DNA from: Bacillota bacterium
Lineage (GTDB): Bacteria; Bacillota; Desulfotomaculia; Desulfotomaculales; Ammonificaceae
NCBI GenBank assembly: GCA_040755295.1
Contig: JBFMBK010000015.1
Location: forward strand, 1 to 60,305
Reading direction: 5' to 3'
DNA length: 60,305 bases
Shown here: in pieces, positions 18,247-26,816 of the stretch
Position numbering within the stretch: the first letter of the stretch is position 1
Layout: each line of letters starts with the position of its first letter
Made by a program: the position numbers and the translations under genes
The notes under the pieces: generated by a model
The model's database searches: none
Seen by the model: only the letters and a program-made list of their open reading frames with translations
Told to the model about the DNA's origin: nothing

Positions 18247-18469
18247 TAACTATTCAGCCGTGACCTAATGCTTACGGAACGCAGCGAAAAGTAATGCAGT
18301 GCAAGGAAGACCGGTGGAGACGAACTGGAGCCCAGCACTCAGCATTTAAGTAGGCTCATCTGCACCTTTACAGGTGTAACTGAGTGCTGGGTGAGGATTC
18401 GGCTTCTCCGGCTGACGCAGCAATGCGTTGCTTATCGCTGCGCCCCACGGAAGTACCTGAACAGTTACT
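18247..18469 (+). repeat. Family A repeat with clear terminal inverted repeats
   Basis: The best-bounded copy. It begins GTAACTATTCAG and ends CTGAACAGTTAC. Inside are GGAACGCAGCGAAAAG, TGCAGTGCAAGGAAGACC, then a long hairpin (CCCAGCACTCAG 18331-18342 with its complement 18380-18391) in the slot where other copies have a short GTAC hairpin, then TGAGGATTCGG and GCAGCAATGCGTTGCTTATC. It is upstream of apgM in the opposite orientation. The remaining gap to rpmA (18470-18600) has only a degenerate short-period array. Confidence 0.85.
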
Positions 18470-18609
18470 TGTTTTGCCTATTATAACAAAAAGGCCTCGA
18501 CTTCCCAATACGATAGCCGGAATTCAGGAGTGGGGAGTGAGTTAGAGTCAGTAGATAGCATACGGCTTAATTCTATATTCTGAATTCTATACTGCTTTAA
18601 AAATAAAAA

Positions 18610-18635
18610 CGGGGACCCGTTTATACGGATCCCCG
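18610..18635 (-). terminator. Terminator of rpmA
   Basis: A CGGGGACCCGT/ACGGATCCCCG stem just after the rpmA stop codon, followed on the minus strand by GTTTTTATTTTT. A textbook rho-independent terminator ending the rplU-rpmA transcript. Confidence 0.9.
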
Positions 18636-18652
18636 CATTCTAATACGGAACC

Positions 18653-18916
18653 TTAATCAGTAATTTCCGGCAAAACGCTTACGAGCTTCTTCTCCTGGCC
18701 GCGGGAGTGGAACCGGACGTACCCGTTTGCGAGAGCAAAAAGTGTGTCATCGCCGCCCCGGCCGACATTCTTTCCGGGGTGGATGCGGGTTCCCCGCTGC
18801 CGGACGATGATGGCGCCGGCATTAACCAACTTCCCGTCCGAGCTCTTAATTCCCAAGCGCTTCGCGGCGGAATCGCGCCCGTTGCGCGAGCTTCCCATAC
18901 CTTTTTTATGCGCCAT
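18653..18916 (-). CDS. rpmA: 50S ribosomal protein L27
   Basis: 87 residues starting [16 protein letters not shown]. The conserved RRQRG-type core ([12 protein letters not shown]) and DDTLFAL are intact. The N-terminus lies at the peptidyl transferase centre. Many Firmicutes carry a cleavable N-terminal extension (FF-A-K motif) removed by the protease Prp, encoded between rplU and rpmA. Here both the extension and a prp gene are missing: the 114-bp gap to rplU cannot hold one. A strong terminator follows. Confidence 0.97.
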   Translation of the reverse strand: MAHKKGMGSSRNGRDSAAKRLGIKSSDGKLVNAGAIIVRQRGTRIHPGKNVGRGGDDTLFALANGYVRFHSRGQEKKLVSVLPEITD

Positions 18917-19030
18917 GAATATACACCTCCTGACTAAAAAAGTTCAACGTTCAAGGTTCAAAGACCCGCAATCCGTAAATTTCCGTTTTCCTCTGCTGAT
19001 CCCGGAATCGCGACTCGGGACTTAGGACCA

Positions 19031-19339
19031 TTAATACGCTATCTTTTCCACCAGCAGCTCACTGAAAGGCTGGCGGTGACCCTGCTTGCGCCGGTAGTTT
19101 TTCTTCGACTTGTATTTAAATACCGTAACCTTCTTGCCCCTGCCGTGCCGGAGCACCTTCAGGCTGACCTTCACGCCCTCCAACTCGGGCGTCCCGATCT
19201 TTACCTCATCTTCCTTCGCCAGCATAAGCGCCTTGGTTTCGAACGTCTCGCCAACCGGAACGTCCATCATTTCAACCCTGAGCTTCTGACCCTCTTCAAC
19301 CCGGTACTGCTTTCCACCTGTTTGAATAATCGCAAACAA
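19031..19339 (-). CDS. rplU: 50S ribosomal protein L21
   Basis: 102 residues of normal length: MFAIIQTGGKQYRVEEGQ at the start and KKNYRRKQGHRQPF near the end are both diagnostic. It binds 23S rRNA with L20. It is the first gene of the rplU-rpmA transcript, read from the sigma-A-type promoter at 19491-19518, with a leader of about 140 nt that contains a 53-bp inverted-repeat element. L21 leaders are often autoregulatory; I cannot confirm a specific leader fold here. Confidence 0.97.
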   Translation of the reverse strand: MFAIIQTGGKQYRVEEGQKLRVEMMDVPVGETFETKALMLAKEDEVKIGTPELEGVKVSLKVLRHGRGKKVTVFKYKSKKNYRRKQGHRQPFSELLVEKIAY

Positions 19340-19386
19340 AGTTTTTCTCCTCCTTTATCTGGGGACACGCCGGGAAAAGGTGCGGT

Positions 19387-19439
19387 GTGACTATTCAGGC
19401 ATCCCGTTCCATTAATGTAATATAGGTCTGAATAGTTAC
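19387..19439 (+). repeat. 53-bp miniature family A element in the rplU leader
   Basis: GTGACTATTCAG (19387-19398) and CTGAATAGTTAC (19428-19439) form terminal inverted repeats matching the ends of the 18.2-kb family A copy, with only 29 unrelated bases between them. It sits between the rplU promoter and start codon, so it is transcribed and could fold as a hairpin. Confidence 0.7.
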
Positions 19440-19490
19440 TGTGCGGACCGGCTTATACCTTTCCCGCGCGGTAAAATGGAGCCAAAGTTT

Positions 19491-19518
19491 ATTTTAACAC
19501 AATAACCCTCAGTGTCAA
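19491..19518 (-). promoter_or_regulatory. Sigma-A-type promoter of rplU
   Basis: On the minus strand TTGACA (19513-19518) and TAAAAT (19491-19496) are separated by 16 bp. The -35 is a perfect consensus. The site points at rplU. Confidence 0.7.
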
Positions 19519-19553
19519 CAGACTATTATGTTTATCACTTTAGAGCAAGCATT

Positions 19554-20042
19554 TCACGTTCCTTCAAAGCCCTCGAGCCGCAGCAAGGTCTCCTTCCAGG
19601 AGAGTCCCGAGCTGAACCCGCCGATGGAACGACTTCCAAGGACCCGGTGGCAGGGTATGATTATCGGTGTGCGGTTTCTCCCGAGCGCCTGTCCCACCGC
19701 CCGGGCTCCACCCGGACGGCCTATGCCGCCGGCGACCTGGCCGTATGTGGAAACCGAACCGAAAGGCAGTCCCCTTATAAAACTTAACACCTGCGCCTGG
19801 AAAGGGGTGTAACCTTTAAGGTCCACCGGTATACCGGAAAAATCAACCGGCCTGCCGCAGAAATAAGCCCTCAGGTTTGCGTCCAGAACCGCGTGCCACC
19901 CTGGCAGACAGCCGGAGTTTCTTTCCACACTCAGGCGCGGTGCGCGGATCTCGCCGGGAAAAAGCAGCTGTTCCAACCCCCGCATATTCCAAACGGCGGT
20001 AAAAAACCCTTTACCCGGAACCTCTATGGTTTCAATTGTCAT
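19554..20042 (-). CDS. ogt: Methylated-DNA--protein-cysteine methyltransferase
   Basis: 162 residues. The C-terminal domain contains the active-site IPCHRVLG, preceded by the helix-turn-helix region (GQVAGGIGRPGGARAVGQALGRNRTP), and the N-terminal half is the diverged RNase-H-like domain of this family. The cysteine accepts methyl groups from O6-methylguanine in a suicide reaction. It overlaps the end of the Lon-like protease gene by 11 bases, so the two are likely cotranscribed. Confidence 0.93.
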   Translation of the reverse strand: MTIETIEVPGKGFFTAVWNMRGLEQLLFPGEIRAPRLSVERNSGCLPGWHAVLDANLRAYFCGRPVDFSGIPVDLKGYTPFQAQVLSFIRGLPFGSVSTYGQVAGGIGRPGGARAVGQALGRNRTPIIIPCHRVLGSRSIGGFSSGLSWKETLLRLEGFEGT

Positions 20043-22452
20043 TGGGCTTTTTTCTCGGACTTCTCGCCGCTTTTTGCTTATCGGGACGCAGCTTTGCCGC
20101 CGCTTCTTTCAAATACGCCGCCACCTTGCCGTGTACGGACTTCTTCGGGAATGAGCCGTCCCGCCTGCGTTTACCGGCGGGCATCCCCGTTAAAATCTCT
20201 ATCCCCTCATCCACGTCCCTTACCAGATATATATGGAAGCGACCTTCACTGACCGCTTCGACCACGTCCTCGCGAAGCATCAGGTTCTTCTTGTTCGTCT
20301 CGGGTACCAGTACCCCCTGAGTGCCGGTCAGCCCCTTTGCCTTGCAGATGTCGAAATAGCCTTCGATCTTCTCGTTGACCCCGCCGATGGCCTGGACCGT
20401 GCCTTTCTGGTTGACCGATCCCGTAACCGCGAGGTCCTGGCGGATGGGGACCCCTGAAAGAGCGGAAAGGAGCGCGTACAGTTCCGTACTGGAAGCGCTG
20501 TCCCCTTCGATCCCTTCGTAACTCTGTTCAAGCACCAGCCGGGCGGAAAGCGTCAAAGGCGCCTCGTTCGCATATTGTTCGACCAGATAACCGTTGAGTA
20601 TCAGCACTCCTTTGGTATGGATCCTGCCTCCGAGCTTAGCCTCCCGTTCAATGTCGACAACCCCTTCTCTTCCGGCGGCGACGGTCGCCGTTATCCGTTG
20701 CGGCTTTCCAAAGCTTATCTCGCCGAGGCTCAACACCGCAAGGCCGTTTACCTGCCCTACCACCGCTCCGTCGGTGTCAATCGCTATCGTTCCCCGGACA
20801 ATCATCTCCTGGAGATGGTCCTGGATCATGTTCGACCGGTAGAAGCGTTCCTCGATCGCCATGCGCACGTGCGCCTCATTCGCGTAAGCCGCGTTGTCCT
20901 TCTTGGCGTAGTGGCAAGCCTCTCTTACCACGTCCGCCAGTTCCGAAAAGCGCGTTGCCAGTTTGGTCTGGTCTTCCGCAAGCCGCGAACCGTGCTCAAT
21001 CAGTTTCACCACCGCTGACGAATCGAGGTGCAGGAGATTCTCTTTTTCGCAGAGCATGCCGAAAAAGGCCGTATACTTCTGTACATTTTCGGACGTGCGG
21101 TCCATCCGGGTTTCGAATTCCGCTTTCACCTTAAACAATTCTTGAAAATCGGGGTCGTAGTGGTAAAGAAGATAGTACAGCATCGGGTCCCCGAGGAGTA
21201 TAACCTTGAGGTCAAGCGGGATCGGCTCGGGCTTAATGGACTTCGTGGAGAAGAAGCCGAAACGCTCACTGGCGTCTTCAATGATCACCTGGCGCTCCCT
21301 TAGCGACCGCTTCATAACCTCCCAGGAAAAAGGGTTGCGCAGAAGTTCTTCAACCGGGGTTACCAGGTAGCCTCCGTTGGCCTTATGGAGCAAACCCGAC
21401 CGTATCATGGTAAAGTCTGTAATCAGCGCCCCGAATACCGCCTCTTTCTCGATCCGCCCGATAAGGTTGTTGTAAGTAGGGTTGTATTCCATCACCACCG
21501 GGGCGCCCATGGTCTCGCTGTTGTCGACGATTACGTTTACGTCGTACCGGCGAAAAGGGTCCTCCTTCGCCCAGGGTGGGGTCTTTGACTCCGTTTCCTG
21601 GGTGCCCCGGAAGGTATTCAGGTTATCAAGTATATCCGCCTGAAGACTGTCAAGATGCGCCGAAACCTCCGGTTCTCCGGCGTACTTTTCCTGGAGTTCT
21701 TTTACCATGAGGCTGAGGACAAAACCCGCAACCTGCCGGTCGAGGTCCCGCATCGCCTCGTGGGCGTTCCGCTCTATGGTCTGTACTTCCCTGAAGGTGG
21801 CGGCCACACCCTCCTCAAGAACCTGCCGGCGTCCGATGATCTCCTGCTGCTTTTCGGACGGCAAAGCCGCAAACTCTTTCTCCTTAACAGGTTCCCCGTC
21901 AATTAACGGAATAATAAAAAGACCCGTGGGAGTAGGCTGAATCACAAATCCCGCATCGGTTGCACGCTGGTTCAACTCGGCGAAGAGCCGGCTTCGCTGC
22001 GCGGCGAAAGCCTCCCCGGTCTCCTCCCGCTTCTTGGCGTACTCCTCGCTCTCAAAGGCCCGGGGGATCTCCCGGCGCGCCGCTGAAATAAGATCCTTTA
22101 TGTTGCGGGCGAACTCCGCCCCTTTCCCCGCAGGGAGCTTGAGTGCCCGGGGGCTGTATGGCTCCTTAAAATTGGAGACGTAGCACCAATCCGGAGGGGT
22201 TGGTTTAATCTTCGCCAGGTTTTCTAAAAAACTCTGCACCGCGGTGTTTTTACCGGTACCCGGCAGACCAGCGACAAAGATATTAAAGCCGCGGTTGTCG
22301 ATATCCAGCCCGAACTCAAGCGCGCGGACAGCCCGCTCCTGGCCGATGATGGTGTCGAGCGGATCGATTTCGTCCGTGCGCATGGAGCCGAACTCTTCGT
22401 TAGTACTAACCGCTCTGACTTCTTCCGCCGTAGCACGCTTTATCAACAGCAT
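20032..22452 (-). CDS. ATP-dependent Lon-family protease (LonB/AAA_32 type)
   Basis: An 806-residue soluble Lon-like protease. The Walker A GLPGTGKNT is near residues 62-70, followed by a long helical insertion, Walker B region, and the C-terminal Lon protease domain. The catalytic Ser is in GDSASS and the Lys in GGVNEKIEG, about 40 residues apart, as in active Lon dyads. Unlike classic Lon it lacks the N-terminal substrate domain. It should degrade misfolded or regulatory proteins. Its cotranscription with ogt suggests a damage-response link, which is only an inference. Confidence 0.93.
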   Translation of the reverse strand: MLLIKRATAEEVRAVSTNEEFGSMRTDEIDPLDTIIGQERAVRALEFGLDIDNRGFNIFVAGLPGTGKNTAVQSFLENLAKIKPTPPDWCYVSNFKEPYSPRALKLPAGKGAEFARNIKDLISAARREIPRAFESEEYAKKREETGEAFAAQRSRLFAELNQRATDAGFVIQPTPTGLFIIPLIDGEPVKEKEFAALPSEKQQEIIGRRQVLEEGVAATFREVQTIERNAHEAMRDLDRQVAGFVLSLMVKELQEKYAGEPEVSAHLDSLQADILDNLNTFRGTQETESKTPPWAKEDPFRRYDVNVIVDNSETMGAPVVMEYNPTYNNLIGRIEKEAVFGALITDFTMIRSGLLHKANGGYLVTPVEELLRNPFSWEVMKRSLRERQVIIEDASERFGFFSTKSIKPEPIPLDLKVILLGDPMLYYLLYHYDPDFQELFKVKAEFETRMDRTSENVQKYTAFFGMLCEKENLLHLDSSAVVKLIEHGSRLAEDQTKLATRFSELADVVREACHYAKKDNAAYANEAHVRMAIEERFYRSNMIQDHLQEMIVRGTIAIDTDGAVVGQVNGLAVLSLGEISFGKPQRITATVAAGREGVVDIEREAKLGGRIHTKGVLILNGYLVEQYANEAPLTLSARLVLEQSYEGIEGDSASSTELYALLSALSGVPIRQDLAVTGSVNQKGTVQAIGGVNEKIEGYFDICKAKGLTGTQGVLVPETNKKNLMLREDVVEAVSEGRFHIYLVRDVDEGIEILTGMPAGKRRRDGSFPKKSVHGKVAAYLKEAAAKLRPDKQKAARSPRKKPNDN

Positions 22453-22728
22453 CTACTCCTTTCGTGACAGAACATCGCACAGCCTTTGGGAAGTCGCCGT
22501 CTTCATTTATCTGCGATTATATTTCATTAACCGCTGAAACGGCAAGAAAACTTACGCCAAACTCCCGGCGGATTAAAGTATGCGCGAGCCGACCGTTCTT
22601 TTAAAATGGTTTTGCGCATCCATTTTTGCACACCCTAACTGAAGGGATTAGGTGAACCCCCGCGAATTCTTCCAGGTAGTGGTCTGAGACTTTTTCGGCA
22701 GTCGGACCGGAAAGGAGGCTCCCGGAGC

Positions 22729-23775
22729 TTGACAACTCGTAAAAAGCTGACCTCCATGACCACTAGTTCGGGGTGAGCGGCCAAGATCGGGCCCGGGACG
22801 CTGGCCCGCATACTTGATAAACTGCCGGTCGTCAACGACGAACGCCTTCTCACGAGCATTAAAACCGCGGATGACGCCGGGGTTTATCTTCTTAACGGTG
22901 ACCTTGCCCTTATTCAAACGGTGGATTTCTTCACCCCCGTGGTGGACGATCCATACCTTTTCGGTCAAATCGCCGCCGCCAATGCCTTGAGTGATGTTTA
23001 CGCGATGGGCGGAAAGCCGCTGACCGCGCTTAACATCATCTGCTACCCCACGGCCTGCGGCGACCTGGAAACGATGGAAAACATCCTCCTGGGCGGCGCC
23101 GCCAAGGTTAAGGAGGCGGGCGCCTTACTTGTAGGCGGCCACAGCATCGAGGACAATGAACCCAAGTACGGCCTGTCCGTTACCGGCGTGGTTCGTCCCG
23201 AAAGGCTTGTTACCAACCGCGGCGCCGCCGAGGGCGACCTTCTGGTTTTAACCAAAAAACTTGGCTTCGGGATCGTAAGCACCGCCATTAAGGCCGATTT
23301 GGCCCCGCCGCCGGTTATCGACGAAGCCTGTCGGGAAATGGCCGCCTTGAACCGCGCCGCCTCTGAAGCCATGCAGGAAGTAGGAGTAAACGCCTGCACC
23401 GATATCACCGGTTTCGGACTTCTGGGACACGCCCTGGAAATGGCCCGCGCCAGCGGTGTACACCTGACCATTGAAACCGGCAAGCTGCCGCTTCTTTCGC
23501 AGGTCAAGGATTTGGCGTCATCCGGTCTTATCCCGGCCGGGGCTTACGCCAACCGTGATTTCGTAGCTCCCCGCGTTCAATTCGCACCGGGGGTCCCCGG
23601 CGTCCTGCGGGATTTACTTCACGACCCGCAGACCTCCGGCGGCCTGCTTATCGCCGTAGCGCACGACCGGATCGAACAACTGCTCACAGCCCTCGAAAAA
23701 CGTCCGGTACCCTCCGCCGCAGTTATCGGCGCCGCAACCCCGGGCAGAGCGGGCACAATCACGGTGGTTTATTAA
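22729..23775 (+). CDS. selD: Selenide, water dikinase (selenoprotein SelD)
   Basis: 348 residues if read from the TTG at 22729 (AAAGGAGG 10 bases upstream) with an in-frame UGA at 22774-22776 decoded as selenocysteine. The context is S-S-G-U-A-A-K, the SelD active site in which Sec/Cys and Lys are three apart. Downstream are DDAGVYLLNGDLALIQTVDFFTP (split here into blocks), DPYLFGQIAAANALSDVYAMGG, VGGHSIED and ACTDITGFGLLGHA, all family hallmarks. SelD makes selenophosphate for selenocysteine and selenouridine synthesis. Without recoding, the gene would appear to start at the GTG 22921 and lose its active site. It is a lone plus-strand gene; selA, selB and selC are not in the window. Confidence 0.93.
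22774..22812 (+). promoter_or_regulatory. Sec UGA codon with candidate bacterial SECIS hairpin
   Basis: The in-frame UGA of selD is followed directly by GCGGCCA (22777-22783), which pairs with TGGCCCGC (22802-22809) with one bulged C, giving a compact stem-loop immediately 3' of the codon, where bacterial SECIS elements lie. The loop is GC-rich. The fold was paired by eye only. Confidence 0.55.
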
Positions 23776-23903
23776 GAAAGAATTCAGTAGTTAGTAGTCA
23801 GTATTTAGAATAACAAAACCAAAGATTATAAAGGTAGTGTTCAAAACAGGAATTTGGTAAATGTTCAGTACACCACGCACCCATCCAGGTTGTATTAAAA
23901 ATT

Positions 23904-23995
23904 GCCCGGCACCCAACCCACTTGGCATAGATTCCGCAAAAAACGCTTTCCTTCGCAGGAACTATTCCTATTTCCAGTTGGGTTGAGTGCCGGGC
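23904..23995 (-). terminator. Long inverted repeat after the chemoreceptor gene
   Basis: Arms of 17 bp (23904-23920 and 23979-23995, two mismatched positions) flank 58 bases. On the minus strand the second arm is followed by AATTTTTAATA. It therefore fits an unusually long terminator for the chemoreceptor gene, and lies tail to tail with selD. An alternative is a small relic with inverted ends. The rest of the gap (23776-23900) shows only a short degenerate array. Confidence 0.55.
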
Positions 23996-24024
23996 CGGAC
24001 CCACGTTTTTTTCGTAATAATGCT

Positions 24025-25347
24025 CTAAAGCTTGAACCGATCCACCAGCTGCTGGGCGTTCTCCGCCAGTTTCGCCAGCGCCTCGGCTGAAGACGAAACC
24101 TCTTGCGTCACGGCGCTTTGCTGCTCAACGGACGCCGCCACGCTCGTCACCGCGCTGCCGATCTCCTTCGCCGCCTTATCGATATTCCGTATCTGGTCGG
24201 TCACCTCGCGCACGCTATCGATAATCGCCCGGAAGGAGGCACCCGCTTTCCCGACCACACTGCTGCCCGCTTCCACCAGTTCCAGGCTCTCACCCATCGC
24301 CCCGACGGCCTGTTGGGTTTGCGACTGCATCGCCATAATCAGCGTGCGAATATCATCGGCCGCCTTTCCGGACTGCTCGGCCAGTTTGCGGACCTCTTCC
24401 GCAACCACCGCAAACCCCCGGCCGTGCTCCCCGGCGCGGGCCGCTTCGATGGCGGCGTTCAGTGCGAGAAGGTTGGTCTGATCGGCGATCTGGGTAATCA
24501 GTTCCGTAATCTTGGTGATTTCTCCCGCCCTTTTGCTCAGTTCCTCCACAACCGCGCCCACGTTCTGCGCCGCTGATTTAATCTCATGCATCTGACGGTC
24601 GACTTCCACCAGATCGCTGCTGCCCTCGCCTGCTTTTGCCGCCGCGCCCTCGGCCATGCCGGCGACCATATGAATGTCCTGGTTGATGTTTTCCACCGTG
24701 GAAGCGATTTCGTTGACCGTTCCCGCGGTCTCCGACGCCCCGACGGCCGCCTGTTCCATGCTGGCCGTGAGCTCTTCCGCGGAAGAGGCCAGTACATGCG
24801 CATTGTTTTTAATGCTGTGGATTACGTCCTTCATGACATCGGCCAAATCGTTAAGGGCCACCGCCACCAGCATGAACTCGTCCCGCCGCGGGACGATCGC
24901 TTCCTTAGAAGACAGGTTGCCCAAACCTAATTCGTACAGTTTTTCCTTCAGAATGGTGACCGGGCGCATCATTTTGTAGGCAGGCGCAAACGTAAGAATC
25001 CCGCATATCGCCATAGCGACTAAAAAGACAAGGAGAAAAACCTCGTTGGATTCCACCATCCGCGACAGGACAGCCGCAACCGTCAAAATAACTAAAGCGG
25101 GGAGAGCGACAAAAAAAGCGAACCGCGCGTAATTCGTCTGATACCACTTCAGTCTGACTATATTAGCGTAGGCCTCACATTTAAGGCAGTCGGCGAGTTT
25201 TTCGGCCATGTTTCTCGCTTCTTTTCCGGTGCAAAGCGTCCCGTTAACCCGCCAGCAACGGCGCCCCAGGTTTTGAACGTAAGCGGGGCATTGTCTCATT
25301 CGGTCGACGGAACAGTTCTTAAAGTCCCAGCAATTGGGTTTGCCCAT
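24025..25347 (-). CDS. Methyl-accepting chemotaxis protein with N-terminal two-CW domain
   Basis: 440 residues. The first 60 residues are cytoplasmic and cysteine-rich (C6, C12, C20, C31, C39, C54, C57) with two CW pairs, matching the two-CW domain. Two membrane helices follow (about 75-96 and 101-123), then a HAMP-like segment and the MCP signalling domain with the conserved hairpin tip ([18 protein letters not shown] and flanks). There is no periplasmic sensor, so signals are sensed inside the cell or in the membrane, perhaps redox or metal through the cysteines. No che genes are adjacent. Confidence 0.93.
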   Translation of the reverse strand: MGKPNCWDFKNCSVDRMRQCPAYVQNLGRRCWRVNGTLCTGKEARNMAEKLADCLKCEAYANIVRLKWYQTNYARFAFFVALPALVILTVAAVLSRMVESNEVFLLVFLVAMAICGILTFAPAYKMMRPVTILKEKLYELGLGNLSSKEAIVPRRDEFMLVAVALNDLADVMKDVIHSIKNNAHVLASSAEELTASMEQAAVGASETAGTVNEIASTVENINQDIHMVAGMAEGAAAKAGEGSSDLVEVDRQMHEIKSAAQNVGAVVEELSKRAGEITKITELITQIADQTNLLALNAAIEAARAGEHGRGFAVVAEEVRKLAEQSGKAADDIRTLIMAMQSQTQQAVGAMGESLELVEAGSSVVGKAGASFRAIIDSVREVTDQIRNIDKAAKEIGSAVTSVAASVEQQSAVTQEVSSSAEALAKLAENAQQLVDRFKL

Positions 25348-25590
25348 TTTGTCCTAACCTCCTCGCAAAAACTAAGCAGGCCCTGTCATATATTCGGCAC
25401 AAAGTTACCCTTTATTAACACGGTTTCACAAATTTTTTTATCACCTATTACCCACAGACCTACCAGTCCGGATTATTTAATTGGCGTTTAAAATAAAGGT
25501 TCATTGGGCAGTTTTCCGCTTTACATGGGTCTTACATTTTTTAAAACATAAAAAAGAATATGTAAACGGATAAAATTTTTTGTAATAATG

Positions 25591-25619
25591 TTGACTTTAA
25601 CTGCCATGCCTGGTAACAT
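25591..25619 (+). promoter_or_regulatory. Sigma-A-type promoter of the abrB-like gene
   Basis: TTGACT (25591-25596), 17-bp spacer, TAACAT (25614-25619), about 60 bp before the GTG start at 25678. The 330-bp gap to the chemoreceptor gene is otherwise AT-rich and shows no gene. Confidence 0.6.
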
Positions 25620-25677
25620 TTATTTGTATTTATTTAGAGGTATTCTGACAAATCATTTCAAAGGGAGGGAAAGCGGA

Positions 25678-25932
25678 GTGAAATCAACGGGCATTGTACG
25701 CAAGGTGGACGAACTCGGTCGGGTTGTTATTCCCATCGAGTTACGGCGTACGTTAGGCATCGAAGAGAAAGACGCGCTAGAAATCTATGTTGACCAAGAG
25801 AAGATCATCCTGAAAAAGTACGAGCCTGCCTGCGTCTTCTGCGGCAACGCCTCCGAAGTGCAGCATTACCGCGGCAAACTGGTATGCCGTGAATGCGCTG
25901 TTGCGATGTCTGACCGGGCGAAAGCAATGTAA
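25678..25932 (+). CDS. AbrB/SpoVT-type transition regulator with zinc-ribbon tail
   Basis: 84 residues from the GTG 25678, which follows AAGGGAGGG; an upstream in-frame start has no SD. The N-terminal swapped-hairpin DNA-binding domain reads STGIVRKVDELGRVVIPIELRR and LGIEEKDALEIYVD in successive blocks. The C-terminus adds CVFCG and CREC (a likely zinc site), as in AbrB-like proteins of clostridial lineages. AbrB proteins repress stationary-phase and sporulation genes. It lies next to rsmI, as abrB does in Bacillus, but here the two genes converge. Confidence 0.92.
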   Translation: MKSTGIVRKVDELGRVVIPIELRRTLGIEEKDALEIYVDQEKIILKKYEPACVFCGNASEVQHYRGKLVCRECAVAMSDRAKAM

Positions 25933-25941
25933 AAAGGCCTC

Positions 25942-26808
25942 CTAGCCTCTCAGATTTTCCACAATGGCATATACCTTCCGCGAGGACACGCCAAAACGGC
26001 GAGCAGTTTCTTTTATGGCTGCTCGCTTTTGCATTCCTTCCGCCGTTAATTGCTGTACAAGGGAAAAAACCACGCCTTCGTCGGGAATCGTATCTTCTTT
26101 TTCCGGTTTTGCTCCGGCCAGGACAATGGTTATTTCCCCTTTAGGCGGTTTCGCTTGAAAGTGTTCCAGCGCGTTGGAAACCGTGCCCCGGAATACCTGC
26201 TCGTGGATTTTGGTAAGTTCGCGGGCTACCGCCACCGGTCTGTCCCCTAACAACGTCATGATGCCCTTGAGGGTGGCAAGGAGCCGGTGCGGCCCTTCGA
26301 AGATGACTATGGTACGCTCTTCATTAATGAGGTTTTCTAAGGCCCGCCGCCGGTGTTTCACCGGGAGAAACCCCTCAAAAACAAACCCGCTGGTATCGAA
26401 CCCCGAGGCTACTATCGCCGTGAGAACCGCGGACGGTCCCGGAAGAACCTCCACCCGCAACCGGCGTGCCAGCGCCTCCCGTATCAGCGCCGCGCCCGGG
26501 TCCGAAATACCGGGCATCCCGGCATCGGATACCAGGGCCACGGTATCGCCGCGGGAGAGCCGTCCCAGTAACTCCTCTCCCCGGGCCTGCTGGTTGTGAC
26601 TGTGATAACTCTGGAGGGGCGTGTTTATATTGTAGTGGGCCAGCAGTTTCCGGGTGTGCCGCGTGTCCTCGGCGGCGATCACGGTGGCTTCCCGCAGGAC
26701 CCGTAAGCTTCGCAATGTAATATCCTCCAGATTCCCGATGGGCGTCGGGCATACATAAAGGGTTCCCGGAGAAACCGTCTGGGTTTTCGAACCTGGAGCG
26801 TCGGGCAT
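25942..26808 (-). CDS. rsmI: 16S rRNA C1402 2'-O-methyltransferase
   Basis: 288 residues. The tetrapyrrole-methylase fold is clear: LYVCPTPIGNLEDITLRSL, AEDTRHTRKLL, YHSHNQ, LVSDAGMPGISDPG (SAM binding) and FEGPHRL. A C-terminal helical region ends KVYAIVENL. RsmI methylates the ribose of C1402 in the decoding centre. It starts 8 bp after the stop of the ricT-like gene and is probably cotranscribed with it. Confidence 0.96.
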   Translation of the reverse strand: MPDAPGSKTQTVSPGTLYVCPTPIGNLEDITLRSLRVLREATVIAAEDTRHTRKLLAHYNINTPLQSYHSHNQQARGEELLGRLSRGDTVALVSDAGMPGISDPGAALIREALARRLRVEVLPGPSAVLTAIVASGFDTSGFVFEGFLPVKHRRRALENLINEERTIVIFEGPHRLLATLKGIMTLLGDRPVAVARELTKIHEQVFRGTVSNALEHFQAKPPKGEITIVLAGAKPEKEDTIPDEGVVFSLVQQLTAEGMQKRAAIKETARRFGVSSRKVYAIVENLRG

Positions 26809-26816
26809 AGAGCTGA

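Noticed and set aside
22453-22728. tRNA-Sec (selC) in the gap before selD
   Set aside because: No long class II cloverleaf with a UCA anticodon could be drawn.
22648-22968. A 106-codon minus-strand open frame over the selD start
   Set aside because: It overlaps the selenocysteine-coding part of selD, whose protein is well conserved, and has no motif.
22729-23775. selD as a pseudogene with a nonsense codon
   Set aside because: The UGA falls exactly at the catalytic Sec/Cys position and all other SelD motifs are intact.
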